A stretch of DNA of 64,000 nucleotides, from contig CBDCER010000003.1 in the NCBI GenBank assembly GCA_965215855.1, positions 2,480,001-2,544,000 of the forward strand, written 5' to 3'. The notes under the pieces were generated by a model. The model worked only from the letters and a program-made list of their open reading frames with translations. It made no database searches and was not told where the DNA came from. The translations under genes and the position numbers were made by a program. This DNA comes from J027 sp965215855. GTDB taxonomy: Bacteria > Chloroflexota > Anaerolineae > Aggregatilineales > J027. Below, in pieces: positions 1-10,000 of the stretch (positions within the stretch are counted from its first letter, which is position 1; the number at the start of each line of letters is the position of its first letter).

Positions 1-285
1 GTGCTTGCTGCCGAACCAGTAGCCCCAGTAGTTGAGGCTGTGATTGCCGAGGAACCAGCTGCTGAAGCACCCGCCCCAGAGGAGTTGGCCTCTAAATTAT
101 TTGAAGAACAACTGGAGCCAGTTGACAATCTTGATCTCGATGTACTGTTCAGTCAGCAGGCGGACGAAGCCGCGTTCGCAGATTTGTTCTCAGCAGACCA
201 ATTGGAACTGGACGACGATTTATTGGCTGATCAGGGGTCGGTCAGCTATGAAGAAGCCCAAAATATGGGGCTTCTTGGGGATTGA
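1..285 (+). CDS. C-terminal part of an acidic Ala/Glu/Pro-rich protein (truncated by window start)
   Basis: The frame is open from base 1, so the true start probably lies upstream. The visible 94 residues are strongly acidic. They start with a low-complexity stretch rich in Ala, Pro, Val and Glu, then change to a more ordered acidic tail (Leu/Asp/Glu/Phe) ending in GLLGD. No family is recognised. Such composition is common in linkers and tails of large cytoplasmic proteins. It ends about 110 bp before a Ser/Thr kinase gene on the same strand; a short inverted repeat (AACCGG/CCGGTT, near 344-365) lies in that gap. Confidence 0.5.
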   Translation: MLAAEPVAPVVEAVIAEEPAAEAPAPEELASKLFEEQLEPVDNLDLDVLFSQQADEAAFADLFSADQLELDDDLLADQGSVSYEEAQNMGLLGD

Positions 286-394
286 TTGTTTCTAAAGACC
301 AGCGATATATTTCATAGATCATTGAAATTGAAAGTGTAATCGAACCGGGCATTTGGGTCCGGTTTCGGTTCTATAGTTAATTGAGGATGACGTA

Positions 395-1972
395 GTGTCG
401 CACAGAGATGATGCCCTGATCGGGCAGGTTTTGGATGATTATAAGATTGAGCGTCTGTTGGGCAAAGGTGGTATGTCGAAGGTCTATAAAGCCCTCGAAC
501 AGACAATGAGTCGTGAAGTGGCACTCAAAGTCATCACGCTTGAACGAGATCGTGCAAAAGAGCTGATGCGACGATTTCAACGCGAGGCGCGGGCCAGTGG
601 CAAACTTTATAAACATAATAATATCGTCACTATTTTTCGCTATGGGTCTACAAGTGATGATCGTCATTATCTGGCAATGGAATTGGTGGAGGGTGAAACA
701 CTGACACAACGCTTAGGCCGTTATAAGCGTAATCAAGCTTATATGCCTTATGGAGAAATCATCTCCATTATGCGCCAGATAGCGGATGCGTTGGATTATG
801 CTCATCAGAATAACATCATCCATCGTGATATAAAACCATCCAACATTATGTTGGAACGTAAGACAGAACGTGCCGTGCTGATGGATTTTGGTCTTGTTAT
901 GGAAATTAAGACTGATGACAACAGTACACTGGGTACTGCTTTCGGTACACCGCGTTATATTGCGCCAGAGCAGGCCATTTCTTCGCACCAGGCCGTTCCT
1001 CAGAGCGATATCTATTCGTTGGGCGTGATTGTATATGAGATGTTGACGAGCAAGACGCCCTTTGAGGACGAGTCGGCGATGAGCTTGGCGCTCAGTCATA
1101 TTACCAGCCCACCACCTTCGCCCCGCGAATTTCGTCCTGAGCTGCCGGGTGATGCTGTGAATGTTATTATGAAGGTACTCGAAAAGCAACCTGAAGATCG
1201 CTATCAAACGGCCATGGAATTGGTGGATGCACTTGAGGTAGCATTACTTCACGATGAGGCGATGACTGCTGCTCCTGCGACCACATCAGTAACTACTACA
1301 GTAGCCAGTGACGTGACTGAAGATGTGCCACTCTATACTCCGACCCCGGCTTCTCCTTCGCAGGCCGCGGTCAGAATTAAGTCACCAAAGAAATTAGACG
1401 CTGGGGAGGAGAAACGCCGGAACTGGTTGCCTTACTTGGCACTGTTGGTAATGTTGATTGTGGGTGCGGGGGCTGTACTTTTGCTGAGTGGTGGCAACGA
1501 TGAGTCGGCAGGGGATGGCAGATTTAGTGGCGAGGATATTGTTCTTGTCTACGATTCCGAGTCGTTCACGTTTTACAATGCTTCCGATCACATATTTAAT
1601 ATTACTGGCCTTAAGTTTGTCGCGGATCTAACATGTGGATCAGAGTTTTGCACCCACGATACTCAATTTTGGGGAGCCACAGAAACCGTCCCCAACATTA
1701 CACCTAACAAATGTATTCATATCTATCACATTGAGGATCAAGTACCTTTGCCTGATTTTTGTCAAGGAGATGATAGTAAAGACATCCCCCTCCGTAGCCG
1801 GATTCAGCAAAGCTACTATTGGGTTTGGGCCGATGCGGAAAATGATACCGGACAATTTGGGGTGATATATAACGGCCAGCAAATCACGACCTGTCAGACC
1901 AGTGACCAGCGATGCACTTTCTCCTTGCCACAATCAATGATAGTAACAGAGACGCCAGAGACACCGGAGTAG
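395..1972 (+). CDS. Transmembrane Ser/Thr protein kinase with Cys-bearing outer domain
   Basis: Eukaryotic-type (PknB-like) kinase of 525 residues. Residues 15-285 form the kinase domain: Gly loop GKGGMSKV at 23-30, ATP lysine K45 in VALKV, catalytic HRDIKPSN at 143-150, DFG at 164-166 and APEQ at 190-193, so it should be active. A Thr/Pro-rich linker (about 288-340) leads to one membrane span at about 344-366, after basic residues KRR. The remaining 160 residues would lie outside and carry several Cys and aromatic residues, probably a small disulphide-stabilised ligand domain of unknown specificity. No PASTA repeats are present. GTG start. The next gene begins 3 bp after the stop, which suggests co-transcription. 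Confidence 0.93.
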   Translation: MSHRDDALIGQVLDDYKIERLLGKGGMSKVYKALEQTMSREVALKVITLERDRAKELMRRFQREARASGKLYKHNNIVTIFRYGSTSDDRHYLAMELVEGETLTQRLGRYKRNQAYMPYGEIISIMRQIADALDYAHQNNIIHRDIKPSNIMLERKTERAVLMDFGLVMEIKTDDNSTLGTAFGTPRYIAPEQAISSHQAVPQSDIYSLGVIVYEMLTSKTPFEDESAMSLALSHITSPPPSPREFRPELPGDAVNVIMKVLEKQPEDRYQTAMELVDALEVALLHDEAMTAAPATTSVTTTVASDVTEDVPLYTPTPASPSQAAVRIKSPKKLDAGEEKRRNWLPYLALLVMLIVGAGAVLLLSGGNDESAGDGRFSGEDIVLVYDSESFTFYNASDHIFNITGLKFVADLTCGSEFCTHDTQFWGATETVPNITPNKCIHIYHIEDQVPLPDFCQGDDSKDIPLRSRIQQSYYWVWADAENDTGQFGVIYNGQQITTCQTSDQRCTFSLPQSMIVTETPETPE

Positions 1973-1975
1973 CCG

Positions 1976-2821
1976 TTGGAAATTACGGTCACCCCCTATT
2001 CCTCCCGCCAGCGTCGCCAGGTGATACGGTTTGCTCGCAATCAGTCACGGACACATTATCACCTGGACTGGCATCCGCTTTCGACTTGGTTGAAATCGAA
2101 TGACTATTTGGCAATCCTCGCCCATGATCAACAGAAACAGTTGGTCGGGGCGTTGATGTTTTCACCAGCCATTGATGGCGTCGCCTGGTTACGTTTAGTT
2201 GCACTGCACGACAACGCTCCAACGAGTCTTTTCCACACCATGCTGACTCAGGTATATATGCTTTGCCCAGATTATCATATTCAGGAGATTGCGGTGCTGG
2301 AAAGCGAACATTGGCTGGCGCATTATGTAATTACTGGCGGCTTCCAGTTGATAGATCGTGTCATTCATCTACGGCGTCCAGCTGGAGGCGATTTGCCTAT
2401 TCCTGACCTTAAGATTCGGCGAGCCATGCGGCGAGATCTACGTACTATCGAACTGGTAGATCATGCAGCGTTCGCGCCCCATTGGCAGATGCGAATCGAT
2501 GATTTCCAGGAAGCCAATCGTCATGCTTGCTGGTTTACCGTAGCCGAAATAGATGACCAAATCGTAGGTTACCAACTTTCCACACGTTATGCTGACGCTA
2601 TCCATCTAGCGCGGCTGGCAACTTTGCCCGAATTTCAGCGTCGAGGGGTGGGTCGGGCATTAGTGACTTCACTGATTCGCAAATTCCCACGACACCCCAT
2701 TACCGTCAACACTCAAGAGACCAATCATGCCTCTCAGTATCTCTATGCTCGTTTAGGTTTCCAAAACCAGCGTTGGGAGACTCCAGTTTGGAACCTAGAA
2801 TTATTGGATAATTATTCATGA
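1976..2821 (+). CDS. GNAT-family N-acetyltransferase
   Basis: 281 residues. The C-terminal half is a GNAT fold: IRRAMRRDL opens the domain (about residue 140), and the acetyl-CoA pyrophosphate-binding motif A follows the beta strand ARLATLPEFQ as RRGVGRALV. It closes with the usual SQYLYARLGF strand-helix. The N-terminal half (about 1-135) looks like a degenerate second GNAT-like domain. The start is TTG, 3 bp after the kinase stop, and the stop overlaps the next ATG by 4 bp (ATGA), so translation is probably coupled. The acceptor cannot be named; RimI-like protein acetylation is only one possibility. Confidence 0.85.
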   Translation: MEITVTPYSSRQRRQVIRFARNQSRTHYHLDWHPLSTWLKSNDYLAILAHDQQKQLVGALMFSPAIDGVAWLRLVALHDNAPTSLFHTMLTQVYMLCPDYHIQEIAVLESEHWLAHYVITGGFQLIDRVIHLRRPAGGDLPIPDLKIRRAMRRDLRTIELVDHAAFAPHWQMRIDDFQEANRHACWFTVAEIDDQIVGYQLSTRYADAIHLARLATLPEFQRRGVGRALVTSLIRKFPRHPITVNTQETNHASQYLYARLGFQNQRWETPVWNLELLDNYS

Positions 2822-3825
2822 CAGTTGTTTATCAAGAATCTGATGCGGATTTACGGTATTTAGGCCAGCGTCGTTTAGCGATAATTGGCTATGGCAATCT
2901 GGGCCGCTCGTTTGCGCTCAATTTGCGGGATAGTGGCCTGAATCTGGTGGTGGGCAATAATCCCGATAAATATGCGACTCTAGCAGCTAATGATGGTTTT
3001 ATCGTGCAGTCCATTGCCGAAGCAGCGGGCCAGGCCGACACCTTGTTGCTTATTATCCCCGACGAGGTGATGCCACGTGTCTATCTGGATCATATCGCGC
3101 CACAACTTCGCACTGGCGACTTGTTGGTCTTTGCCTCTGGCTACAATGTGGCTTATGGTTTCATCGAACCTCCAACTTATGTTGATGCAGGCTTGATAGC
3201 GCCCCGCACATTAGGTGTCGGGGTTCGCGATGGCTATTTGAATGGCCTGGGCTATCCGTGTTATGTATCGGTGGGGCACGATGGTTCCGGTCAAGCCTGG
3301 AACCATCTCCTGGCTCTAGCCCGGGCATTAGGGGCGTTGCGACAGGGTGCAATTGAGGTATCGTTTAATCAGGAAGTTGAACTCGACTTATTCACACAAC
3401 AGGCTGTTCTCCCTGCATTGCACCATCTTCTGTTGACAGCGGTCGATGTTTTGTCGCAGGAAGGATATCCGCCGGAAGTCGTGTTGACCGAACTTTATCT
3501 GTCAGGGGAATTGGGGATGTTGCTTTCTCGCGCTGGCGTCACGGGTTGGGCCAACGCACTTCAGATGATGTCGCCCACCGCCCAATATGGTCTGTTAACT
3601 CGCACTGGTCGGTTTCAGGAGATGAAATCGCAACGCCAGATGGAAGCCATTCTCGATGATATTCGGCGCGGCGATTTCGCGCAGGAATGGGTATCGGAAC
3701 ATAATGACGGCTATCCGCGTCTTGCCAATCTGCGGCGTCGTTTTCAGGAGACCGATATGTGGCGATACGAGCGTGAGGTGCTAGATATTCTGCGTGGCCT
3801 GGATCGTGGCATAGACGACGAATAG
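2818..3825 (+). CDS. Ketol-acid reductoisomerase-like NAD(P)-binding protein with altered catalytic residues
   Basis: 335 residues with an N-terminal Rossmann motif GYGNLGRS (24-31) followed by NLRDSGLN, the typical opening of IlvC. The C-terminal all-helical part keeps the IlvC knot pattern (DLFTQQAVL, EGYPPEV, SPTAQYG). Key positions differ from real IlvC: the FAHGFN histidine is Ser (FASGYN), the APK lysine is Arg (APRT), and DLFGEQ has become DLFTQQ, losing a metal-binding glutamate. It is therefore probably not the branched-chain amino acid enzyme but a paralogue with another reductase or ligand-binding role. It overlaps the GNAT gene by 4 bp and lies just upstream of the B12-binding subunit. 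Confidence 0.8.
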   Translation: MTVVYQESDADLRYLGQRRLAIIGYGNLGRSFALNLRDSGLNLVVGNNPDKYATLAANDGFIVQSIAEAAGQADTLLLIIPDEVMPRVYLDHIAPQLRTGDLLVFASGYNVAYGFIEPPTYVDAGLIAPRTLGVGVRDGYLNGLGYPCYVSVGHDGSGQAWNHLLALARALGALRQGAIEVSFNQEVELDLFTQQAVLPALHHLLLTAVDVLSQEGYPPEVVLTELYLSGELGMLLSRAGVTGWANALQMMSPTAQYGLLTRTGRFQEMKSQRQMEAILDDIRRGDFAQEWVSEHNDGYPRLANLRRRFQETDMWRYEREVLDILRGLDRGIDDE

Positions 3826-3885
3826 CCGCTACAATTGCCAACCTATCGACCAATTTGAATGGATTATCAATGAGGAAGTAGTCTG

Positions 3886-4281
3886 ATGGGTGATCGGAAA
3901 ATTCGCGTACTCATTGCTAAACCCGGTCTGGACGGGCATGATCGCGGCGCAAAAGTTATTGCCCGTACCCTGCGCGATGCCGGTATGGAGGTGATTTATA
4001 CGGGGTTGCGTCAGACACCGGAGATGATTGTGGAAGCGGCGTTGCAGGAAGATGTTGACGTGATTGGCATTTCCATTCTGTCAGGCGCACATATGGCGAT
4101 TGCTCCACGCCTCATCGAATTATTGAATCAGAATGATATGAATGATGTGAAGGTCATCATGGGGGGAATCATCCCTGATGACGATATTGCAGCGTTGCAA
4201 GAGGTCGGTATCAGTGGCGTTTTTGGCCCTGGTTCCAGTACCGAAGCAATTGTTGAATTCATCAATGGATTGGTCACGTGA
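3886..4281 (+). CDS. mcmA2: Standalone B12-binding subunit of a methylmalonyl-CoA-type mutase
   Basis: 131 residues, essentially only the cobalamin-binding Rossmann-like domain. It carries the DxHxxG motif (D16, H18, G21 in GLDGHDRG) that supplies the lower axial histidine to the cobalt, and later GGIIPDDD and FGPGSS, typical of the small subunit of split methylmalonyl-CoA or isobutyryl-CoA mutases. The catalytic TIM-barrel subunit is not in this window. It overlaps the meaB gene by 4 bp (GTGA), the usual pairing of mutase and chaperone. An RBS-like TGAGGAAG precedes the ATG. Confidence 0.93.
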   Translation: MGDRKIRVLIAKPGLDGHDRGAKVIARTLRDAGMEVIYTGLRQTPEMIVEAALQEDVDVIGISILSGAHMAIAPRLIELLNQNDMNDVKVIMGGIIPDDDIAALQEVGISGVFGPGSSTEAIVEFINGLVT

Positions 4282-5291
4282 CAGACATCAATGCACTAGT
4301 AGACCGGCTGCTGGCTGGTAGTCACCGGGCGCTGGCGCGAGTCATTTCGCGAGTTGAAGATGGCAATGCCGACGCTTTGACCGCCATTTCCCGCCTCTAT
4401 CCCCATACAGGCAATGCTTATACGATTGGCGTCACTGGTTCCCCTGGCACGGGCAAAAGTTGTCTGGTCACGGAGTTGACCAAGTATTATCGTCAGCAGA
4501 AGAAAACTGTTGGCATTATCGCTGTTGACCCGACCAGTCCATTCACAGGTGGAGCTGTGTTGGGTGACCGCTTTCGGATGCGCGATCTGTCGGGCGATGC
4601 TGGCGTATTCATTCGTAGCATGGCGACACGCGGGCAATTAGGCGGGCTTTCGCGAACCACGTTCGATGTGATGCGCGTGCTGGACGCTGCTGGTTTCGAT
4701 TACATCATCATTGAGACCGTTGGTGCAGGACAAAACGAAGTCGAGATCGCCAAAGTTGCCAATACAACGGTGCTGGTGGAAGCGCCTGGCATGGGCGACG
4801 ATATTCAGGCCATCAAAGCAGGTATCTTAGAAATCGCTGACGTTATTGCTGTCAATAAAGCGGATCGACCAGGCGTTGACAATACACTACGGGCACTTAA
4901 GGCTATGCTTGAATTGGGACATCGCAAACGCCTAGTTAGCCATCATGGGCAGGCGATGATGCAGAGCGACAGCAGGCGTGTGGTGGATGATTTGTGGATG
5001 GTGCCATTGGAGAAAACGGTGGCGGTGTCGGGGGAAGGTGTGCCCGCATTGGCGCAGGCCATTGCCAATCACCATGCCTATCTAGAGGAAACAGGCATTC
5101 AGGGAGAACGAGATCGAATTCGTCTTTACAATGAACTGATGAACCGGCTTCAAGTATCATTATTGAATGAGTTATTGTCGGCAACCGCGCCGGAAATGCT
5201 GGAAGATACGATCCAACGTATGTTAGACCGTGACTTAGATCCGGCCAGTGCGGTACAGGTATTGTTAGGCAGGAAAGGGCAGATCCAGTGA
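4278..5291 (+). CDS. meaB: MeaB/ArgK-type GTPase, B12 mutase chaperone
   Basis: 337 residues of the G3E P-loop GTPase class. Walker A GSPGTGKS lies at 54-61, followed by the family signature AVDPTSPFTGGAVLGDR, the switch region ETVGAGQNEVE and the base-recognition motif NKAD. MeaB protects its B12-dependent acyl-CoA mutase from inactivation and gates adenosylcobalamin delivery using GTP. The GTG start overlaps the B12-subunit stop by 4 bp, so the two are surely co-translated. Length is usual for the family. Confidence 0.95.
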   Translation: MTDINALVDRLLAGSHRALARVISRVEDGNADALTAISRLYPHTGNAYTIGVTGSPGTGKSCLVTELTKYYRQQKKTVGIIAVDPTSPFTGGAVLGDRFRMRDLSGDAGVFIRSMATRGQLGGLSRTTFDVMRVLDAAGFDYIIIETVGAGQNEVEIAKVANTTVLVEAPGMGDDIQAIKAGILEIADVIAVNKADRPGVDNTLRALKAMLELGHRKRLVSHHGQAMMQSDSRRVVDDLWMVPLEKTVAVSGEGVPALAQAIANHHAYLEETGIQGERDRIRLYNELMNRLQVSLLNELLSATAPEMLEDTIQRMLDRDLDPASAVQVLLGRKGQIQ

Positions 5292-5611
5292 ATATCGTAA
5301 CAGTATTGTTGGCGCTTACGGGCGCTATTGGCTTGGGATATGGATTGAGTGTGGTCATCAAGCAGCGTATCGAAATCTACCGACGGGGCGAGATTCATCT
5401 TTATGAGGGCCGTCCTGCAATGGCAATTGGCGGGGGACTATCTATTGCTGGTTTGGGGGCGCTTGTTCTAGGTGGGTTTGGGTTTACCCCCCTAGCGATG
5501 GCTTTCGGCATCTTGTGTAGTATTCTCTATTTCGTTTTGCGCCATATGGCGGACCGGATCGAAGACTCGTCAGAAAGCCTCGCATTGCCTAGCCAGAAAA
5601 AAAAGCGATAA
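5288..5611 (+). CDS. Small two-span membrane protein
   Basis: 107 residues. A first hydrophobic segment lies at the extreme N-terminus (VTVLLALTGAIGLGYGLSVV), followed by a short basic stretch. A Gly-rich hydrophobic hairpin (about 45-85) and a polar tail ending KKKR follow. The GTG start overlaps the meaB stop by 4 bp. No known family is recognised. Its place in the operon is the only hint of function. Confidence 0.7.
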   Translation: MNIVTVLLALTGAIGLGYGLSVVIKQRIEIYRRGEIHLYEGRPAMAIGGGLSIAGLGALVLGGFGFTPLAMAFGILCSILYFVLRHMADRIEDSSESLALPSQKKKR

Positions 5612-5651
5612 TAATCATTAACTCCTCATTCACCATCAGACAAGGTAAGTT

Positions 5652-6401
5652 ATGAATCTGACACCAGAAATAATTGAAGATTACTTCCAACGCTATGCCT
5701 GGAGCTATACGCGCAGCAGTGAAAATACTTGGATAACAGGTGTCCGCACATCAGTATCATCTTTCCGCATTTTCATCCGTCTGAGTGAGCATTGGGTCTA
5801 TTTTGTCATTAACCCTTTTGTTGTGGCTCCACCGAACCCTGATGATCGCCTGCGTGTATATTATCATATACTCCGCCTGAACTTGGATATGAACATGACC
5901 AAGTTTGGGTTGGATAGTGATGGCGACATTTTCCTGGCAGTCGAAATGCCGACGGAGAATTTCCAATATAGCCATTTTTCTGATGCGCTGAATGGAATTT
6001 CGCACCACGCCGAACGTTTGTATAGCGAAATCTTCAATTTGGCACATAACGGGTCTATGGTTGAGGGGCGCTATGATGAAGAATTTGAGCGCGAAGCTGA
6101 GGAAGATAGTGACGATTCAATGGACTCTCCGCTACTGCCGGGGTTCTCACCAGGACAGATGACGCCGATGGACGATGTTGGCCTGCCCGATGAATTGCTG
6201 AATGATAGTGGCAACGATCATGGTCCAATTATCGCTGGCAAAGAGGTTCGTATCGTTGATGATGAGGATGGTATTCGTATAGAATTTGAAACGGCGCATG
6301 ATCTTGATGATGAGGATGACGAATCTGCTAAAGATGCCGACATTGCGCCAGATGCAACCGATACACCTGATGAAAGTGATGACCAGAACGACGAGGATTG
6401 A
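5652..6401 (+). CDS. YbjN-like domain protein with long acidic tail
   Basis: 249 residues. The first 135 resemble the YbjN / type III secretion chaperone-like fold: a short helix (LTPEIIEDYFQRYAW), a beta meander, then a helical pair around ILRLNLDMNMTKFGLD, ending in a long helix. The last 110 residues are highly acidic low complexity (runs of Asp/Glu such as DDEDDE) and probably unstructured. YbjN-fold proteins often act as adaptors. ATG start. Its stop overlaps the next ATG. Confidence 0.75.
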   Translation: MNLTPEIIEDYFQRYAWSYTRSSENTWITGVRTSVSSFRIFIRLSEHWVYFVINPFVVAPPNPDDRLRVYYHILRLNLDMNMTKFGLDSDGDIFLAVEMPTENFQYSHFSDALNGISHHAERLYSEIFNLAHNGSMVEGRYDEEFEREAEEDSDDSMDSPLLPGFSPGQMTPMDDVGLPDELLNDSGNDHGPIIAGKEVRIVDDEDGIRIEFETAHDLDDEDDESAKDADIAPDATDTPDESDDQNDED

Positions 6402-6991
6402 TGGCGCGAAAGACACGTAAACCTGAACCCAAGCCCCAGGTAGATATACTCAGCTTGATGATTGCTGCTGTTGCTCTGACAGTGTTGGTGCTATTTCTAT
6501 TTCCCTGGCTGCAAGGGGACGAGGCGCTTTCTGGTCTGGATGTCGGATCACGCAATTTGGTTTTGACAGAGGATTTTCCAGCAGGAATTGTCTTTATTTT
6601 GCCACTGGTTACGGGCAGCGTCCTGATCCAATATTATCGGCGTGTGCGAGATACGATGCGACCGCGCCGCCGCAGTGTGACAGCCGCTATGTTGATCATT
6701 GGGCTGGTCTGCACGATTCTGTGGGTGCGTATTTATACGCTTAACGCGACTGAGTCGCTGAATACAGACCTTGTTACACAATCAGAATCGCCGGATGACC
6801 TTTCCGTGGATCCTGATGCCACGTCGTCGGCGCCGCCCGTTGCTGTTACTCAGCAGGAACCCTATACCACTGGCGAAGTGCTGCAAGATCGGTTCACATT
6901 TGAACTCTGGCTCCATCTTGCTTTGGGGATGGCCTTGGTGGTGTTGCCATTCCTCGACCCTCGTCCAGAAGTGGATCCGCCTAATATTTGA
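6401..6991 (+). CDS. Hypothetical membrane protein, about four spans
   Basis: 196 residues from the ATG at 6401, chosen because it overlaps the upstream stop in the coupled form TGATG; a TTG one codon earlier also fits. A basic N-terminus (ARKTRKPEPK) leads to a span at about 14-35, a second at about 60-75, a third at about 90-112, an acidic Ser/Pro/Thr loop, and a last span near the C-terminus (LWLHLALGMALVVLPFL). No family is recognised. It closes the co-directional run that begins with the kinase. Confidence 0.65.
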   Translation: MARKTRKPEPKPQVDILSLMIAAVALTVLVLFLFPWLQGDEALSGLDVGSRNLVLTEDFPAGIVFILPLVTGSVLIQYYRRVRDTMRPRRRSVTAAMLIIGLVCTILWVRIYTLNATESLNTDLVTQSESPDDLSVDPDATSSAPPVAVTQQEPYTTGEVLQDRFTFELWLHLALGMALVVLPFLDPRPEVDPPNI

Positions 6992-7023
6992 AAAAACTGG
7001 GCGATTCCCATAACCGCCCAGTT
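6990..7023. terminator. Bidirectional terminator between convergent genes
   Basis: A perfect 9-bp stem AACTGGGCG/CGCCCAGTT with an 11-nt loop. A run of six A on the left reads as a U tract for the minus-strand pullulanase transcript. It separates the kinase-MeaB run (plus) from the pullulanase gene (minus). Confidence 0.8.
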
Positions 7024-7053
7024 GTTGATTTCACGTTTTGACCCAATCTATTC

Positions 7054-10000
7054 TCAGCCTTGCGGCACGACAAATATAGCTGTCGTTCGTGCTGGGACGA
7101 CGAATGCCCCATCGCCGAAAGTTGCTGTCTGAACAATTGGATCGCTGGAGTTGACCTGAATTGGGTGTAACTCAAACGCTAGCCCTGCCAGATCATCCGG
7201 CGCAGTGAAACTCAGGTTTTCATCTGCCGCATTGAATACCACCACGATCATGTCATAGTTGGTATCTAGGTCTTCCACGTCACCCGTATCGGCAATGCTC
7301 ATGATGATGATGCCGGGAACTTGATCGGGACCGGTATTATGGAAAGCGACTCGTGTCATTACATCTTCGCTTGTCGGCAAGCGGAACAGCGGTGAACTCA
7401 TGCGAATTTGCAATATTTCCTGGAAGTGATTGACCGTCATCATAATGTCATCTGGCCCAGGTCGGATGCTTTCGTTTGCCAGAATAGGCTGCTGAAGTTC
7501 CCAGTTGCCCTGATTCTTGGCAGAGGGTGGCAGCCCCACAGCCCAATTGTTCGTCTGATAGGTGAAATCCAGGCGGTTAAACCAGTCGCCAGAGTTGTAG
7601 CTATCTCTGTCGAACGACTTAGAGCGCATCATGTCGATACCGGCATGGAAGAACGGCACACCCTGGCTCATCATAACTACGCTGATGCCCATATTGTGCG
7701 CCCGAACGCGATCCATCATGCTGCTATCAATTGGCATCTTGTACTGGATCGCATCGAACCACGTCTCATTATCGTGCGCTGAGATATACACAATGTTTTC
7801 TTGTGGATCAAGCGTGTAGCCAGCAGGTGCGCCATTATAGTCAATGTCGGACCCGATGACTATTTCGCCTTCGTAGCCCATAAACGAGTAGTCGCGCAGG
7901 TTACCAGCCAATCCTATGCGAATCTGGTCGCTAAACAGCAACAGCCGCGCCAGTTGTTCCTCTTCGGTGCGTTCTTCAATACCATTCCAGTCATAGTACA
8001 GCCCAGTGGCGAAACCTTGTTCTTGATAGCCTCCAAACGGATTGCCACCGCGCACAGCATCGCGCAGACGGTCATTGAATACACCAATGCCTGTGCCGCC
8101 AATGTTCAATTGTGTAGCGTTGGTTCCTCGCGCATTGTCAGCGACTTCACCGAAGTTCCAGCCTTCGCCATACACATAGATACTAGAGCCATCGACACCG
8201 TCTTCTTCCATCGTCAGCCCATTCAGCGCCTCGCGTACCTCGACCATATCGGCTAGCATATGATGGCCCATCAGGTCGAAGCGATAGCCGTCTACCTTGT
8301 AATCAGTTGACCACACCAGTACCGAATCGACCATTAATTTCTGCATCATGTTATGCTCGGTGGCAGTGTTAGAACAACACGTACTGCTGGCGACCCGGCC
8401 CTGTTCATCTAGACGATGATAGTAGCCCGGCACAATACGATCCAGCACAGAACGCTCGCTCTGGCCGCTGGAATTGGTATGGTTGTAGACCACATCCATC
8501 ACGACCCGCAGGCCAGCCTGATTGAGCGCCATCACCATCTGGCGGAATTCGATGATTCGTTGCGGGCCGTCCGGATCGGTAGAGTAACTGCCTTCGGGGA
8601 CGGTGTAGTGCCAGGGATCATAACCCCAGTTGAAGGCATCTAGATCATAGACCGATTCGATAAGGGCTTGTTGCTCATCAGAATCGGGTGCAAACGCGCT
8701 GAGGTCGTCGAAGGTTTGACCCTGCCATGCGCTGCGGTCCTCGTTGATGGTGGCGATGTCGAAAGCAGGTAATAAGTGTAGATGCGTTAGACCAGCATTC
8801 GCTAGCGCCGCCAGGTGTGTCATACCTGCCGACTCGCTAACGGTGAAGGCCATGTAGGTTCCCTGATATTCAGGCGGTACACTCGCATCATTGACGCTGA
8901 AATCACGGATATGCAGTTCGTAGAGGACAATGTCTTCGGGCTGGGCGATGGCAGGCTTTTCATAGCCATTCCAGCCATCCGGCATCAGCGACGGATCGGA
9001 TAGATCAACAATCTGGCTGCGCTGGCTGTTCATTGATAGACTGAACGAGTAAGGATCGGTTACCAAATTCGTCTCGACCTGACTTGTTGATGGTGCATAG
9101 ACCGCAACCTCGTACAGGTAATACTTCCATGTCCAGTCTGCCGTACCCGTGATGTTCCACACGCCGATATTTGGATCAACTTCCATATCATAGACGGTGC
9201 TTTCTGTTGCAGAGTCGGCATCATCAAACAGGTGCAGCCGAACTGAGTGTGCAGTGGGAGCCCACAATTTCAATGATGGTACATCACCCTCATAAATCGT
9301 GCCCAAATCACCATCGTAAGTGTATAGATCATCCAATACACCAGGGATTTGTAGACCTGTCGCACCCAACACAACCTGACTATCATCAAAGCTCAGATAG
9401 CTAGCATAGATCGCGAGTTGCCCCTTCAGAATTTCTGGCACAGCGTCCAAAGCATCTTCAGGCAGCCGCAGTGTCAGATAGTTCTCCATATGGGGGAATT
9501 GGGCGATAACGTCATCACTCAGTCCATTGCGATCATAGCTTAACTCAATGGCTTCGCCGCCAACAATGACACCATCAACCAATTCCAGCTCGCCAGTTGA
9601 TGAGTAATGCAGTGTATAGACGCTGTTGGGAATTCGGTTAATGTCCCAGGCAATCGTATCGTGACTGACCCAATAGGCTCCAGCTTGTGTGATGTCGCCA
9701 ACGGGCGGCACTGGTACTTCCCCCTCGAACGTAATTGTCATGATATTGGTTGATGTATCAAAACGAAATTCGACAAGGCCGTTATCCTCCGGTACAAAGA
9801 ACTGAATATTCGGGCCATCGCGTTGTCCATCAGTCCCATAATTCAGCGCCCAGCTTTGGTTCAGGGCGACTTTTGCCTCATAGTTGCCTGCCGGAAGATC
9901 TGTGGTAGCGAAGATGTAGATGCCATCACCGTCGGGGTCTTGTAACCAGGAACGCAGACAGTCGGGTGCCCATTCGCCGAGACAGCCGATTTCATCTTGA

